The notes below the pieces were generated by a model that was given only the letters and a program-made list of their open reading frames with translations, ran no database searches and was not told the origin of the DNA. The translations under genes were made by a program, and so were the position numbers. Source: an uncultured Mollicutes bacterium (GTDB taxonomy: Bacteria; Bacillota_I; Bacilli_A; RFN20; CAG-826). Taken from it: a stretch of DNA of 64,000 bases. Positions 1 to 7,302 of this stretch are shown here, piece by piece. The stretch covers positions 62,001 to 126,000 of the forward strand of contig UQFY01000003.1 of assembly GCA_900540385.1 (NCBI GenBank). The letters run 5' to 3'. Numbering within the stretch: position 1 is the first letter of the stretch; each line of letters opens with the position of its first letter.

Positions 1-332
1 AAAAGAAGGAAAAAGGGATCGGAGTCATTCGTAATGGAAGCGATATAGGCACGGAACTTCTTCGAATTGACGGTGTAGAGATTTTTCCCTTGGCGAATTT
101 TGGTCTCCTCGTTTGGGAAAAAAGCGTCAATTTTATCCAAATCTTCATCATTGTCGAAGGCAAAACGGATGATATGGTCCTCTTTAACGCCTTGAGATAA
201 TAAGGTGCGGTAAAAGAGTTGATTCAGAAGATAGGATTTTCCACATCTCCTGACGCCTGTTATGACCTTAATCAAAGAATTTCCTTCGTAGCTCTTAAGT
301 TGATTAATGTAACGAGTTCTTTGAAATTCCAT
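1..332 (-). CDS. AAA-family ATPase, N-terminal part only (AAA_14/DUF4143 type)
   Basis: Partial gene that runs off the left edge; only the first 110 codons are seen. The start at 332 is preceded by an AAAGGA site about nine bases upstream. Residues 22-32 form a Walker A loop (GVRRCGKSYLL), the form typical of the AAA_14 ATPases that are usually followed by a DUF4143 domain. These proteins are widespread in gut bacteria and archaea and their role is poorly known. The C-terminal half cannot be judged. It is transcribed away from the neighbouring island, so it is probably independent of it. Confidence 0.75.
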   Translation of the reverse strand, partial: MEFQRTRYINQLKSYEGNSLIKVITGVRRCGKSYLLNQLFYRTLLSQGVKEDHIIRFAFDNDEDLDKIDAFFPNEETKIRQGKNLYTVNSKKFRAYIASITNDSDPFFLL

Positions 333-471
333 GATCTTTTTTCCTTTAAGCCTTTGTTTTTTTCGATTACATTATACTAAAAAAATAAATTTTATCCATT
401 TCTATTCGAAATTTTCCAAAGACTTTGGATTTTTTCGACTAGATTATCTTTTTAAAATGATTTTTGTACAA

Positions 472-517
472 AAGAAAAACCATTGTAATCGTATGGACAA
501 CGAATCAATGGTTTTAA
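472..517 (-). terminator. Intrinsic terminator in the left copy of the endonuclease-tail repeat
   Basis: On the minus strand a 10-bp perfect stem (AAAACCATTG / CAATGGTTTT) is followed by a T-rich run. It lies just downstream of the nine retained codons of an endonuclease tail, so it is the terminator of a gene whose body is gone. Confidence 0.7.
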
Positions 518-563
518 AATAAATGAAATTTACGAGCGGATTCCGTTAGCGTTCCAAAATTGG
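484..563. repeat. Direct repeat, left copy (endonuclease 3' end plus downstream)
   Basis: About 80 bases almost identical to 3867-3945, with roughly four differences in the first 70. The right copy is the authentic 3' end of the endonuclease gene at 3913-5334. The two copies bracket the TIR/macro and toxin-like genes. Confidence 0.9.
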
Positions 564-599
564 TTCCGATATACCACCAAATCACGCTCGTTTTTGTTG
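534..599 (-). pseudogene. Remnant of an endonuclease I lipoprotein gene (last ~21 codons)
   Basis: In one minus-strand frame the last codons read NQFWNANGIRS then stop, against NQIWNANGIRS at the end of the intact endonuclease gene at 3913. Upstream in the same frame about ten more codons remain (GNKNERDLVVYR) before a stop. These differ from the neighbour, so the remnant probably derives from a diverged paralogue rather than a straight copy. No start or upstream body survives. Confidence 0.6.
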
Positions 600-607
600 C
601 CACAAAA

Positions 608-1129
608 TCACTGGCCTTCGGTTTTCTTTAAGCCATTCCTGACCATCGCAAAGAGATAAGCCCCATCTTTTTTCATTGGTATATGAACGCCAACATCTCT
701 AATGATTTCTGGGCAAAGCTCTTTTTGGACTCTGTTAGAATTATAAAGGACTAAGATGTCCAAATTGTTATTTATTGCTGATTCGCATTCGTAATCAATG
801 TAGCTTTTAGTAGAAATCGAATGACCCTTTGTGCACAAATCAAAGAATTTAATATAATTCCGACAATTTTGACAGCCGCCCTTAGTTATAGAGTTTGTGT
901 GTTCGCCTACAATAAGAATAAAAGTTTTACACATGCTCATTCTTTTACTTAACGACCTTTTTATTGTGCAATAAAGGCTGTCGTCTTTCGCCTGAACGAA
1001 ATCGTGGACGTTAACAAAATTAAAGGAGGAATAGTAATCATCGTCATTCCAGTCTAAGATTTGGGAGACGGCATCATAATCATGATCCCAGTCAGCAGCA
1101 ATATAAGTTTTGGTTCTATAAACGCTCAT
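608..1129 (-). CDS. TIR-like domain protein (ThsB-like)
   Basis: A 173-residue single-domain protein. The N-terminus (KTYIAADWDHDYDAV), a central block (IKRSLSKRMSMCKTFILIVGE), a small Cys cluster (residues ~87-106) and IDYECESAINNNLDILVLY match, as I recall the family, bacterial TIR-like proteins including Thoeris ThsB. The Glu in the YECE segment is a candidate for the NAD-cleaving residue. In Thoeris, ThsB senses phage and makes an ADP-ribose-derived signal from NAD. The start codon overlaps the end of the upstream macro-domain gene by four bases (ATGA), so the two are translationally coupled. I infer it supplies the signal that the macro protein reads. No TM segment or signal peptide is seen. 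Confidence 0.75.
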   Translation of the reverse strand: MSVYRTKTYIAADWDHDYDAVSQILDWNDDDYYSSFNFVNVHDFVQAKDDSLYCTIKRSLSKRMSMCKTFILIVGEHTNSITKGGCQNCRNYIKFFDLCTKGHSISTKSYIDYECESAINNNLDILVLYNSNRVQKELCPEIIRDVGVHIPMKKDGAYLFAMVRNGLKKTEGQ

Positions 1130-2148
1130 TTATAAGCCTCCAATTCATCTACTAAGGAAAGTGGAACGACGATATTCAGACATCCAAAAAAGCCTTCTTT
1201 AGAGTTTGTAAAGGCGTTCTTTATTAGAGTGATTGACTCGGATAGATTTGCGTTAAGCCTAGATTTTCCCGTTCCGACGAGTGTGGTGTACATAGGAACG
1301 CTTTGCCCAAAAGCCCCATATTCTTCAGCAAGCGCATTCAGCGTTTTTTCTACGTCTCTAATATCAGAATGCGCCGTATTTCTTTCATTCAGCCTAGAAA
1401 TCGGCAAAAGATAGAAAAGCGTCTTTTCAAATCTTATTTTCCCGATTTTGCATCCTTCTGAAGGAGTGACGAATGTAGTTTCTTTCAAAATTCGTTCTTT
1501 TGTATAACCTTGTTTTATCATTCTTTTTAGCCATTGTCCGTGAACACTCGTTTTGTCTATCGCAGGTAGGCCGTTTTCATCTACAAACTCCATCGTGAAT
1601 TTTTCGTCGACGTTAATGACAACGATTTTATCGCCCACGACTCCTTTTTTATTAAAACCAAGAGCTATGATATCACCGCTAATTAATCTAATTACATTCC
1701 CGTTTTTTTCGTAAATGTCTTTATTTAACGTTTTTCTATTATCAGCTAATAAGGCAGCCTTTAGAAGGCGGCTTAAAGCATCTTTGCAATTTGTATCATT
1801 AATGATTTTTGTTTTAAAACGTTCTGACAAGTTTGAAGAAGATGCTATTTCTTTAATCTTTTGAAAAAGAGCGTCTTCTTTTGAGTCATCAATAATCGAA
1901 TCGACGAAATACAAAATCCTTTTATCCTTTTCTTTTTCATCACATTCATTAAAAATTTTTCTTACAGCATGAGGCACATCATATTCATTGTTCATAATTC
2001 TTGAGGATGACGTGCTTTCAACAAAAAAGCTTGAATTATTGGTTAGTGTCGCAAATAAAAAGGTAAGTATTTCTTGAAAACTTCTTCTAGGGTCAATTGA
2101 GTTTTCTCTAATTATTCTAACCACTTTTGACAATCTAATTTTTTCCAT
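1126..2148 (-). CDS. Macro-domain effector protein, ThsA-like, with unfamiliar N-terminus
   Basis: A 340-residue protein in two parts. Residues ~150-335 look like the macro domain of Thoeris ThsA: SGDI near 155, KIVVINVDEKF, then SVHGQWL, a hydrophobic FYLLPISRLNERN strand, and LVGTGKSRL near 300. In type II Thoeris this domain binds the TIR product. Residues 1-145 are charged and mainly helical. They show no transmembrane pair (expected for type II ThsA) and no sirtuin motifs (expected for type I), so the effector half is not one I recognise. The gene is first in a two-gene unit with the TIR gene. A TAGAAT box lies six bases before the ATG, which suggests a leaderless mRNA. The macro assignment is fairly sure; the effector activity is unknown. 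Confidence 0.7.
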   Translation of the reverse strand: MEKIRLSKVVRIIRENSIDPRRSFQEILTFLFATLTNNSSFFVESTSSSRIMNNEYDVPHAVRKIFNECDEKEKDKRILYFVDSIIDDSKEDALFQKIKEIASSSNLSERFKTKIINDTNCKDALSRLLKAALLADNRKTLNKDIYEKNGNVIRLISGDIIALGFNKKGVVGDKIVVINVDEKFTMEFVDENGLPAIDKTSVHGQWLKRMIKQGYTKERILKETTFVTPSEGCKIGKIRFEKTLFYLLPISRLNERNTAHSDIRDVEKTLNALAEEYGAFGQSVPMYTTLVGTGKSRLNANLSESITLIKNAFTNSKEGFFGCLNIVVPLSLVDELEAYK

Positions 2149-2154
2149 AACTTT

Positions 2155-2188
2155 ATTCTAATCGAATTACCGCAACTTTGCCGCAACT
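2155..2188 (-). promoter_or_regulatory. Promoter of the macro/TIR pair with 11-bp-spaced direct repeats
   Basis: TAGAAT at 2155-2160 (minus strand) lies six bases before the start at 2148. Further upstream CCGCAACT occurs twice on the plus strand, at 2170 and 2181, exactly 11 bp apart and overlapping the expected -35 region. One helical turn of spacing fits a repressor or activator site. Confidence 0.5.
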
Positions 2189-2285
2189 ATTTCACATAGT
2201 TTAAACAAATAATTGCTTAATGAAGATTAGTTATTTTCAAAACGGCAATTCATAAAATGGGCTTGCTATTAAAGGAGAAATCTCA

Positions 2286-3008
2286 ATGACAGAAAAACGT
2301 AGCAATATAAAAGATTTATGGAATTCCTTTATGTTAGAAGGAGCAGATTTTAGACAATCTAAATATGACATTCCTTATTGCCCCACCACAGCAATGGCGG
2401 TTCCAAAAAAGATAATCACTTTTACCGAAGCCAAAGAAATTTACAAACGTTTGTACCCAAAGAATCATGCTTTTTCGGTTAACGCTTTTGTTTGTTTTTA
2501 TGAAGATGATCAAAATTTTGATGGAAAACGAAAAGGAATTTGGTCATACCCAGCAAACGCTTATAACGTTTTAAAGCATTTTGAAGGCATCATCACACCT
2601 GATTTTTCGACCTACCAAGATTTTCCTGTAAGTCTAAAAGTTTACAACACATACCGTATGAGAGCCTTCGGTTTTTGGTATGGCAATATTTGTCATAAGC
2701 AAGTCATCAACAACGTAAGATGGGGGACTGAAGAAAGCTATTCTTATTGTTTTGATGGCATTCCTTCTAACTCAATAATCGCAATTGGAACGGTGGGAGG
2801 TTCTCCAAAAAAAGTAATTGATAGAAAAAGATTTGAAAGTGGACTATTCGAAATGGAGAGAAAATTGAAACCAAAAATCATTTTGGTATACGGTTCCTCG
2901 AAATACCACTGTTTTGATGAATTAAGAAAGAAAGGAATAGAAATTGTTCAGTATTCATCCAAAACAGCTTCTTACTATGAAGGGAGAAAAGAATATGAGC
3001 AAAAGTAA
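2286..3008 (+). CDS. DUF4417 domain protein
   Basis: A 240-residue soluble protein with AAAGGAG about eight bases before the ATG. I recognise it as DUF4417-like from the mid and C-terminal pattern: ICHKQVINNVRWGTEESYSYCF, SIIAIGTVGG, and a closing strand that ends in VYGSSKYHCFDEL. The function of the family is unknown; members occur on phages and mobile elements. It is first in a tightly packed set: its 3' end overlaps the next gene by 14 bases. This suggests it works with, or travels with, the His/Cys toxin-like protein and its zinc-ribbon partner. Confidence 0.6.
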   Translation: MTEKRSNIKDLWNSFMLEGADFRQSKYDIPYCPTTAMAVPKKIITFTEAKEIYKRLYPKNHAFSVNAFVCFYEDDQNFDGKRKGIWSYPANAYNVLKHFEGIITPDFSTYQDFPVSLKVYNTYRMRAFGFWYGNICHKQVINNVRWGTEESYSYCFDGIPSNSIIAIGTVGGSPKKVIDRKRFESGLFEMERKLKPKIILVYGSSKYHCFDELRKKGIEIVQYSSKTASYYEGRKEYEQK

Positions 3009-3486
3009 AAGCGGTTTATTTCATGGCACAAAAGGCAATCCTTCTCCAGGAAGTGTTAATTTAATGGATGAAAATGATAACTTTATGAAGTACATCAGTA
3101 ATAGTTCTGATATTGATGTTGAAGGTAGAATAGATGTAATCGGACATGGTCGTTCTAATTCCATCGAATGGGCAATAAACGGGAAAAACTATTCGTTGAA
3201 TCACAGAGAGCTGGCAAAAATGGTAAAATCGAAGGAGAAAATTAAAGGGAAAATCATTAGATTGTTGTCTTGTGATACAGGTGCCGATGAAAATGGGTTC
3301 GCGCAAAATTTGGCAAATAAACTAAACATAGTCGTAGAAGCTCCCACGAAACTTGTTTGGGCTTATCCAAACGGAAAATACATCGTAGCTTCTCGAAGCA
3401 AAACTAATCCTAAAGTACCGGATTTGAATTGTTTAGGAAGATTCAAAAGATTCTATCCAGGAGGAAATAAGAAATGGAAAAAATAA
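2995..3486 (+). CDS. Small protein with HG...SC pair, clan CD peptidase-like or toxin domain
   Basis: 163 residues from the ATG at 2995, chosen because AGGGAGA lies about eight bases before it; an ATG at 2944 exists but lacks a site. The core reads IDVIGHG (His51-Gly52) and, 41 residues later, IIRLLSCDTG (Ser92-Cys93), each after a hydrophobic strand. That spacing and order is the hallmark of clan CD cysteine peptidases (caspase and C80 types). I also recall similar segments (FAQNLANKL, WAYPNGKY) at the C-termini of polymorphic toxins. No signal peptide. It overlaps DUF4417 by 14 bases and the next gene by 13. I infer a toxin or protease module; catalysis is not proven. Confidence 0.5.
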   Translation: MSKSKSGLFHGTKGNPSPGSVNLMDENDNFMKYISNSSDIDVEGRIDVIGHGRSNSIEWAINGKNYSLNHRELAKMVKSKEKIKGKIIRLLSCDTGADENGFAQNLANKLNIVVEAPTKLVWAYPNGKYIVASRSKTNPKVPDLNCLGRFKRFYPGGNKKWKK

Positions 3487-3833
3487 AATGCGAAAAATGT
3501 GGCTCTGAAATGCAAGAATTCGAAACGCAAGCAAGCATGGGGATGAAATGTCCGAAATGCGGTTGGGGTTGGGCTACAACGAACACGAATTCCGTTTTTT
3601 ACGATGAAACAGAATACGATTTAAAAATCAGTCCAATTTCTTCTCCTTCCAAAGAAGAAATTTCCATCATTTCAGCCATTTTAAACACCAACTACTTGGT
3701 TTCGATAAAATTAATAAAAACGGGAGATGCTCATATAACAGGAAAGGCATCCGAAATCATTGACAAAATCAAAAAGCTTAAAGCAAAAAGCATTTCATTT
3801 GACATTACGCCAAATTTTCCATACCTAAATTAG
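3474..3833 (+). CDS. Zinc-ribbon protein, possible immunity partner
   Basis: 119 residues. Two knuckles, C6-x2-C9 and C26-x2-C29 (CPKCGWGWATT), form a zinc ribbon. The remainder is an alpha/beta domain that ends ISFDITPNFPY. The start overlaps the toxin-like gene by 13 bases, with GGAGGAAATAAGAA before the ATG. A small gene directly after a toxin-like domain is the usual place for an immunity protein, so that is my inference. Alternatively it is a regulator or a subunit. No close family comes to mind. Confidence 0.5.
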   Translation: MEKIKCEKCGSEMQEFETQASMGMKCPKCGWGWATTNTNSVFYDETEYDLKISPISSPSKEEISIISAILNTNYLVSIKLIKTGDAHITGKASEIIDKIKKLKAKSISFDITPNFPYLN

Positions 3834-3866
3834 AAGATAGCTTTTTAGCCATTTTCAAAAAGTCGC

Positions 3867-3945
3867 TGTAATCGTATGGACAACGAATCAATGGCTTTAA
3901 AATAAACGATATTTACGAGCGGATTCCGTTAGCGTTCCAGATTTG
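3867..3945. repeat. Direct repeat, right copy
   Basis: Partner of 484-563. It covers the last ten codons of the endonuclease gene, its stop and about 45 bases of downstream sequence. In this copy the terminator stem is rearranged: AGCCATT now pairs with AATGGCT near 3843-3850. Confidence 0.85.
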
Positions 3946-5334
3946 ATTAGCGTATTCAGGATGGTCGACGAACGGATTACGGCCATATCCTTGCGAAGCG
4001 AGATAGTTATTGATTTGTTTTTCCATAGCCGTGACAGGATATTTGGCATTCCATTCAAGGAGTTCTTTTAAAGTTCCCATGGTATGCTCATCTTTATTAT
4101 CGCTTGGGTTATTCGAAAGCTCCAAAGGCTTATTGCCTTTGCTACTTCCACCTGTACCACATGTTCCAAAATATGCTGTTGCAGTATAGAACATAATACG
4201 GGCAGATTCTCCTCTTGCTCCTTCATACCCATAAGAGGCAGGATCCCAGGCTCCACCTTGAGTACCATAGAAAGAATTTCCACGTCCAGAATTCTCAGTT
4301 GATAAGGTTGGACGAATAATGAAAGGGTCTGCCGCAGGACCGCCTTTCTTCCCACAACCACGGGAATTTGGCCAGGTATGTTCACGGTTAACCCCACTAG
4401 AGGATTTGTTTAATATGCATGCGCCGTTTCCAGTTACGCCTTCTGTTACATTCGTAGCGGCATGATAGAAAGGAACGTAGGTGTTAGAACCTGCTGGATA
4501 GGTAGCGGCTTCCTTACCAATTTCTAAACATGCAGAATAGCTTGTCGTTTTTGTTTTGTAGTTCTTAATGAGTTTTTGCAAAGAAGCACGGAAAGTATTT
4601 CCATAGGTGCTAAAGTCTAAGCCTTTCCAGCCACTATCGTCTGTGGTTGTTCCAAAGGAGCCCCCTCCATTTCCTGTGGAAGAGGAAGAATTACCTTGCT
4701 CAATAGAGATTTTATCTGGGGTATAGAAATAGACGTATGCATTACCTTTATATTTTTCAGCCGCCCCACCGAAAGCGCCCCTATAGTATTGCAAATAGAC
4801 ATCTTTGGAAGAAAGAGCTTGGGATTTTCCAGTGGAATCCATGCTGATTTTCCAATCCGTTCCTTCTTTTCCAGAATCGTAGCCAATGCTGTAATGTGTC
4901 CCATCAACGTAGCTATAAAGATCTTTCCCATCTAAGCTAAATTTGAAGGAATCCCCTACTTTGCTTAATTCCCAAACGGCCGTGTCCGTAATCTTTTGAA
5001 CATCTTTGTGGGCATTTACTTCCGTTAACGTTTCCCCGAGGAGATACCATGGAAGGGTTGAGGATTTAGCCGATGTTGTTAAACCATAAAGGGTATTTCC
5101 ACTATAAGCGCCAATGATGACTTTTTTGGCATTTGATAACTCTTCTAAGCTCGTAATTAAACGATATCCATCGACAAGATTGGAATTTTCTTCATTGCTA
5201 GAAGAAGTTTCATTGTTAGACGAAAGAATTTCCGAGCCTCCATTATTATTAGAAGAATTGTTCGTGCAAGATACGGAAGCAATTCCTAAAAGAGATAAAA
5301 CAAGTAATGCTCCCGTTTTTTTGAATTTCATCAT
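3913..5334 (-). CDS. Secreted endonuclease I family lipoprotein
   Basis: 473 residues. A lipoprotein signal ends in the lipobox SVSC (Cys23), followed by an Asn/Ser/Glu-rich linker to about residue 52. Residues ~55-210 form an extra domain of unknown role. From ~235 the endonuclease I fold appears, with NREHTWPNSRG (His319 the expected general base), an Asn in RGNSF and a closing NPFVDHPEYANQIW. The family cleaves DNA with a divalent metal. An anchored surface nuclease would feed on extracellular DNA. AAGGAAAAT precedes the start. Its 3' end is duplicated at 484-563. Confidence 0.88.
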   Translation of the reverse strand: MMKFKKTGALLVLSLLGIASVSCTNNSSNNNGGSEILSSNNETSSSNEENSNLVDGYRLITSLEELSNAKKVIIGAYSGNTLYGLTTSAKSSTLPWYLLGETLTEVNAHKDVQKITDTAVWELSKVGDSFKFSLDGKDLYSYVDGTHYSIGYDSGKEGTDWKISMDSTGKSQALSSKDVYLQYYRGAFGGAAEKYKGNAYVYFYTPDKISIEQGNSSSSTGNGGGSFGTTTDDSGWKGLDFSTYGNTFRASLQKLIKNYKTKTTSYSACLEIGKEAATYPAGSNTYVPFYHAATNVTEGVTGNGACILNKSSSGVNREHTWPNSRGCGKKGGPAADPFIIRPTLSTENSGRGNSFYGTQGGAWDPASYGYEGARGESARIMFYTATAYFGTCGTGGSSKGNKPLELSNNPSDNKDEHTMGTLKELLEWNAKYPVTAMEKQINNYLASQGYGRNPFVDHPEYANQIWNANGIRS

Positions 5335-5735
5335 AGTCTATTTTCCTTATATTAACCAAGAAAGTCCTTGGTAAGATAGAATACCCCAATTAGAGAATTA
5401 CTGGAAGAGCGTTTATCCTTCAAAACAAGCGTTCTTGGGATTTTATTAGAGTTAGAAACATAATCCGTATTCTTAAGTTTTTTGCTTGGATTGGTTCAAG
5501 AGCAGACAAAAGAAGAGCCATTCTTATGATAGCTTGATAAAAGAAAAAACCATCGTTTTACGTTTTCCCCCTTTTGATTCTGCGTTTTTATCTATCAACC
5601 CATACTAGGGGATGAGAAGTACTCAAAAAATCATTTTCGTTATTCTTCCAAAAAATCAATTATTCTTCCATTTTTTTGAATATTCTTCCAAAAGATTCTG
5701 GAAGATTGTCAAAATATTCCTAAAATACCGCTTTT
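5335..5735. other. Gene-free stretch between endonuclease and AlbA_2 genes
   Basis: No gene seen. It holds a small hairpin (CCAAG/CTTGG, 5356-5371) in the 5' leader of the endonuclease gene and, at 5640-5697, one copy of the 58-bp repeat. The rest shows nothing I can name. Confidence 0.6.
5640..5697. repeat. 58-bp repeat, copy 1: three TATTCTTCCA units
   Basis: The decamer TATTCTTCCA recurs at 5641, 5661 and 5681, exactly 20 bp apart. The whole block is identical to 7191-7248. It lies just downstream of the AlbA_2 gene, and a further half-unit (TGGAAGA) follows at about 5699. Confidence 0.9.
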
Positions 5736-7160
5736 TTAATTATTTGTCGCGAAATAGCGTTTGCCTTTCGTTTTTTTGCCATTCGTTTTAATAAGATTCA
5801 TTAGTAAGAGTTCGGAAATTATCAGAGCGGTTGAAGAGTTCTTCATTCCAATCATTCTAGAAATTTCTTCTGTAGAAGCACCTTCTGGATGTGCGACCAA
5901 GTAGGACAATATTGTCTTTTTCTCATTATAGTGTGGCGTTTCTTGGTTTAATTGAGTGAAATTAATTATAAGAATCGTCCTTTTTGGGTTGTTTTCAGTT
6001 GTTAGACTTGGTGTTAAAAAACCATAAGAACGGCACATTTCAAAAATGCTTGGCACGCCAGAGCCTGCTCTGTCGGACACTTGAAGAAATCTGAAATAAT
6101 TCATGATATTTTTGTTAAGAGGGTTCGTAACTCCGCCAGAAATGGCTTGTTTAACTCCAACAGGAATATCGCCGGAGTTAAGAAAAGTAATATTTTCATA
6201 TGTTTTCTTAATAACGATTCCAGGTAGCGAAGAAAAATCACAATTTGTGATGGCATTGACTAGTCCCTCTATCACGGAACGTTGAATATCCTTCCCATTG
6301 ATGTTACTAATTCCATCAGTCCTAAAAGGATTCGGCAATTTTTCAATCAGATTTTTACGAACCAAGCAGAAAAAGTTGAATAAATTAGCGTTGAAATTAT
6401 TTTCATCCGAAACGATTCTTCTATCCCATCTTGTTTTTCCAGAGAAGTTTTCTTGGTAATCTAGAAAATAATTCGGGCAAATTTGAGAAATATCACTTTG
6501 ATTTCCAAAAAATAGGACGGCACCATTTTTTAGCACCTCTCTTCCGTTGTTTTTTATCAAAACACCCGCTCGCAAAAGAAAATCGTGGTCATTTAGATTT
6601 TTAAAAACATTATCCGGATTGATTTCATTCATTTGTTTCCGAAATTCCTTTATGGATTCTTGATCGAGGTTTGTCTCATCTAAATCAAGGGAGTTTGGAA
6701 GCATATCAAAGCCAACCCCTTTCTTCTTTATAAGGAGAGAAGCGATCTCATCTTCCGACATCAGGAAGTCTCCTTCCCCGATTCTGATATAAGACTTCGA
6801 CAAATTTCCATCGAGGTAAACGGGTTTTGCTTCAAGAGGAGCTTCTTTAACGGCAAAGCGAAGAACCTTTTTCCCATTGAGGTTTATTATTTGTACGTCT
6901 TGATCGGAAATACAGCAATAACTAGCCTTGCTTTTTGAATGGAGGGTGGAAATGAGCGCTTTCTTTTGTTCTTCGGGATTAGAGACGCCAATTATATCGT
7001 TTGTTTTTCCTTCTTTGATGCCTAAATAAATGATCCCGCCTTTTGTATTAGAAAAAGAAGAATACGTTTCATAAAGGCTATCAGGAATCTTTTTGCCTGA
7101 TTCCTTTAGTTCTATTTGAAGGCCTTCTTTTAACGTTTTTAGATAATTCTCATTTTCCAT
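5736..7160 (-). CDS. AlbA_2 (Schlafen-type) domain putative transcriptional regulator
   Basis: 474 residues from the ATG at 7160, chosen because AGGAG lies nine bases upstream; an ATG at 7181 has no site. An N-terminal AlbA_2 domain is seen (LQIELKESGKKI...YSSFSNTKGGIIYLGIKE), then a C-terminal GHKL-like ATPase region (VIEGLVNAITNCDF, RAGSGVPSIFEMC), then a winged helix (EEISRMIGMKNSSTALIISELL). Such proteins are common accessory regulators or nucleic-acid-binding proteins, often near mobile DNA. The perfect repeats on both sides, one just upstream of the start, suggest its own operator or cassette ends. Confidence 0.8.
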   Translation of the reverse strand: MENENYLKTLKEGLQIELKESGKKIPDSLYETYSSFSNTKGGIIYLGIKEGKTNDIIGVSNPEEQKKALISTLHSKSKASYCCISDQDVQIINLNGKKVLRFAVKEAPLEAKPVYLDGNLSKSYIRIGEGDFLMSEDEIASLLIKKKGVGFDMLPNSLDLDETNLDQESIKEFRKQMNEINPDNVFKNLNDHDFLLRAGVLIKNNGREVLKNGAVLFFGNQSDISQICPNYFLDYQENFSGKTRWDRRIVSDENNFNANLFNFFCLVRKNLIEKLPNPFRTDGISNINGKDIQRSVIEGLVNAITNCDFSSLPGIVIKKTYENITFLNSGDIPVGVKQAISGGVTNPLNKNIMNYFRFLQVSDRAGSGVPSIFEMCRSYGFLTPSLTTENNPKRTILIINFTQLNQETPHYNEKKTILSYLVAHPEGASTEEISRMIGMKNSSTALIISELLLMNLIKTNGKKTKGKRYFATNN

Positions 7161-7190
7161 CGAATCTTTCTCCTCTGCCATAAGTATAAT

Positions 7191-7248
7191 TTATTCTTCC
7201 AAAAAATCAATTATTCTTCCATTTTTTTGAATATTCTTCCAAAAGATT
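7191..7248. repeat. 58-bp repeat, copy 2, in the AlbA_2 promoter
   Basis: Identical to 5640-5697, with three TATTCTTCCA decamers at a 20-bp period (7192, 7212, 7232). It lies 31-88 bases upstream of the AlbA_2 start, where an operator would be expected. Confidence 0.9.
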
Positions 7249-7302
7249 ACAAAAGAATATGTGAATTCACATTAAAAAACACTCTATGGAGAAGAGAAAA
7301 AA

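Noticed and set aside
608..3833. All five island genes as a single system with a caspase-like effector
   Set aside because: The two sets are on opposite strands with separate promoters; joint action cannot be supported from sequence alone.
4068..4397. Open frame of 109 codons in another frame of the endonuclease gene
   Set aside because: Overlaps the catalytic region of a clear gene; shadow.
5640..7248. CRISPR-like array from the 20-bp-spaced decamers
   Set aside because: Units are 10 bases, spacers are 10 and identical between copies, and no cas genes occur.
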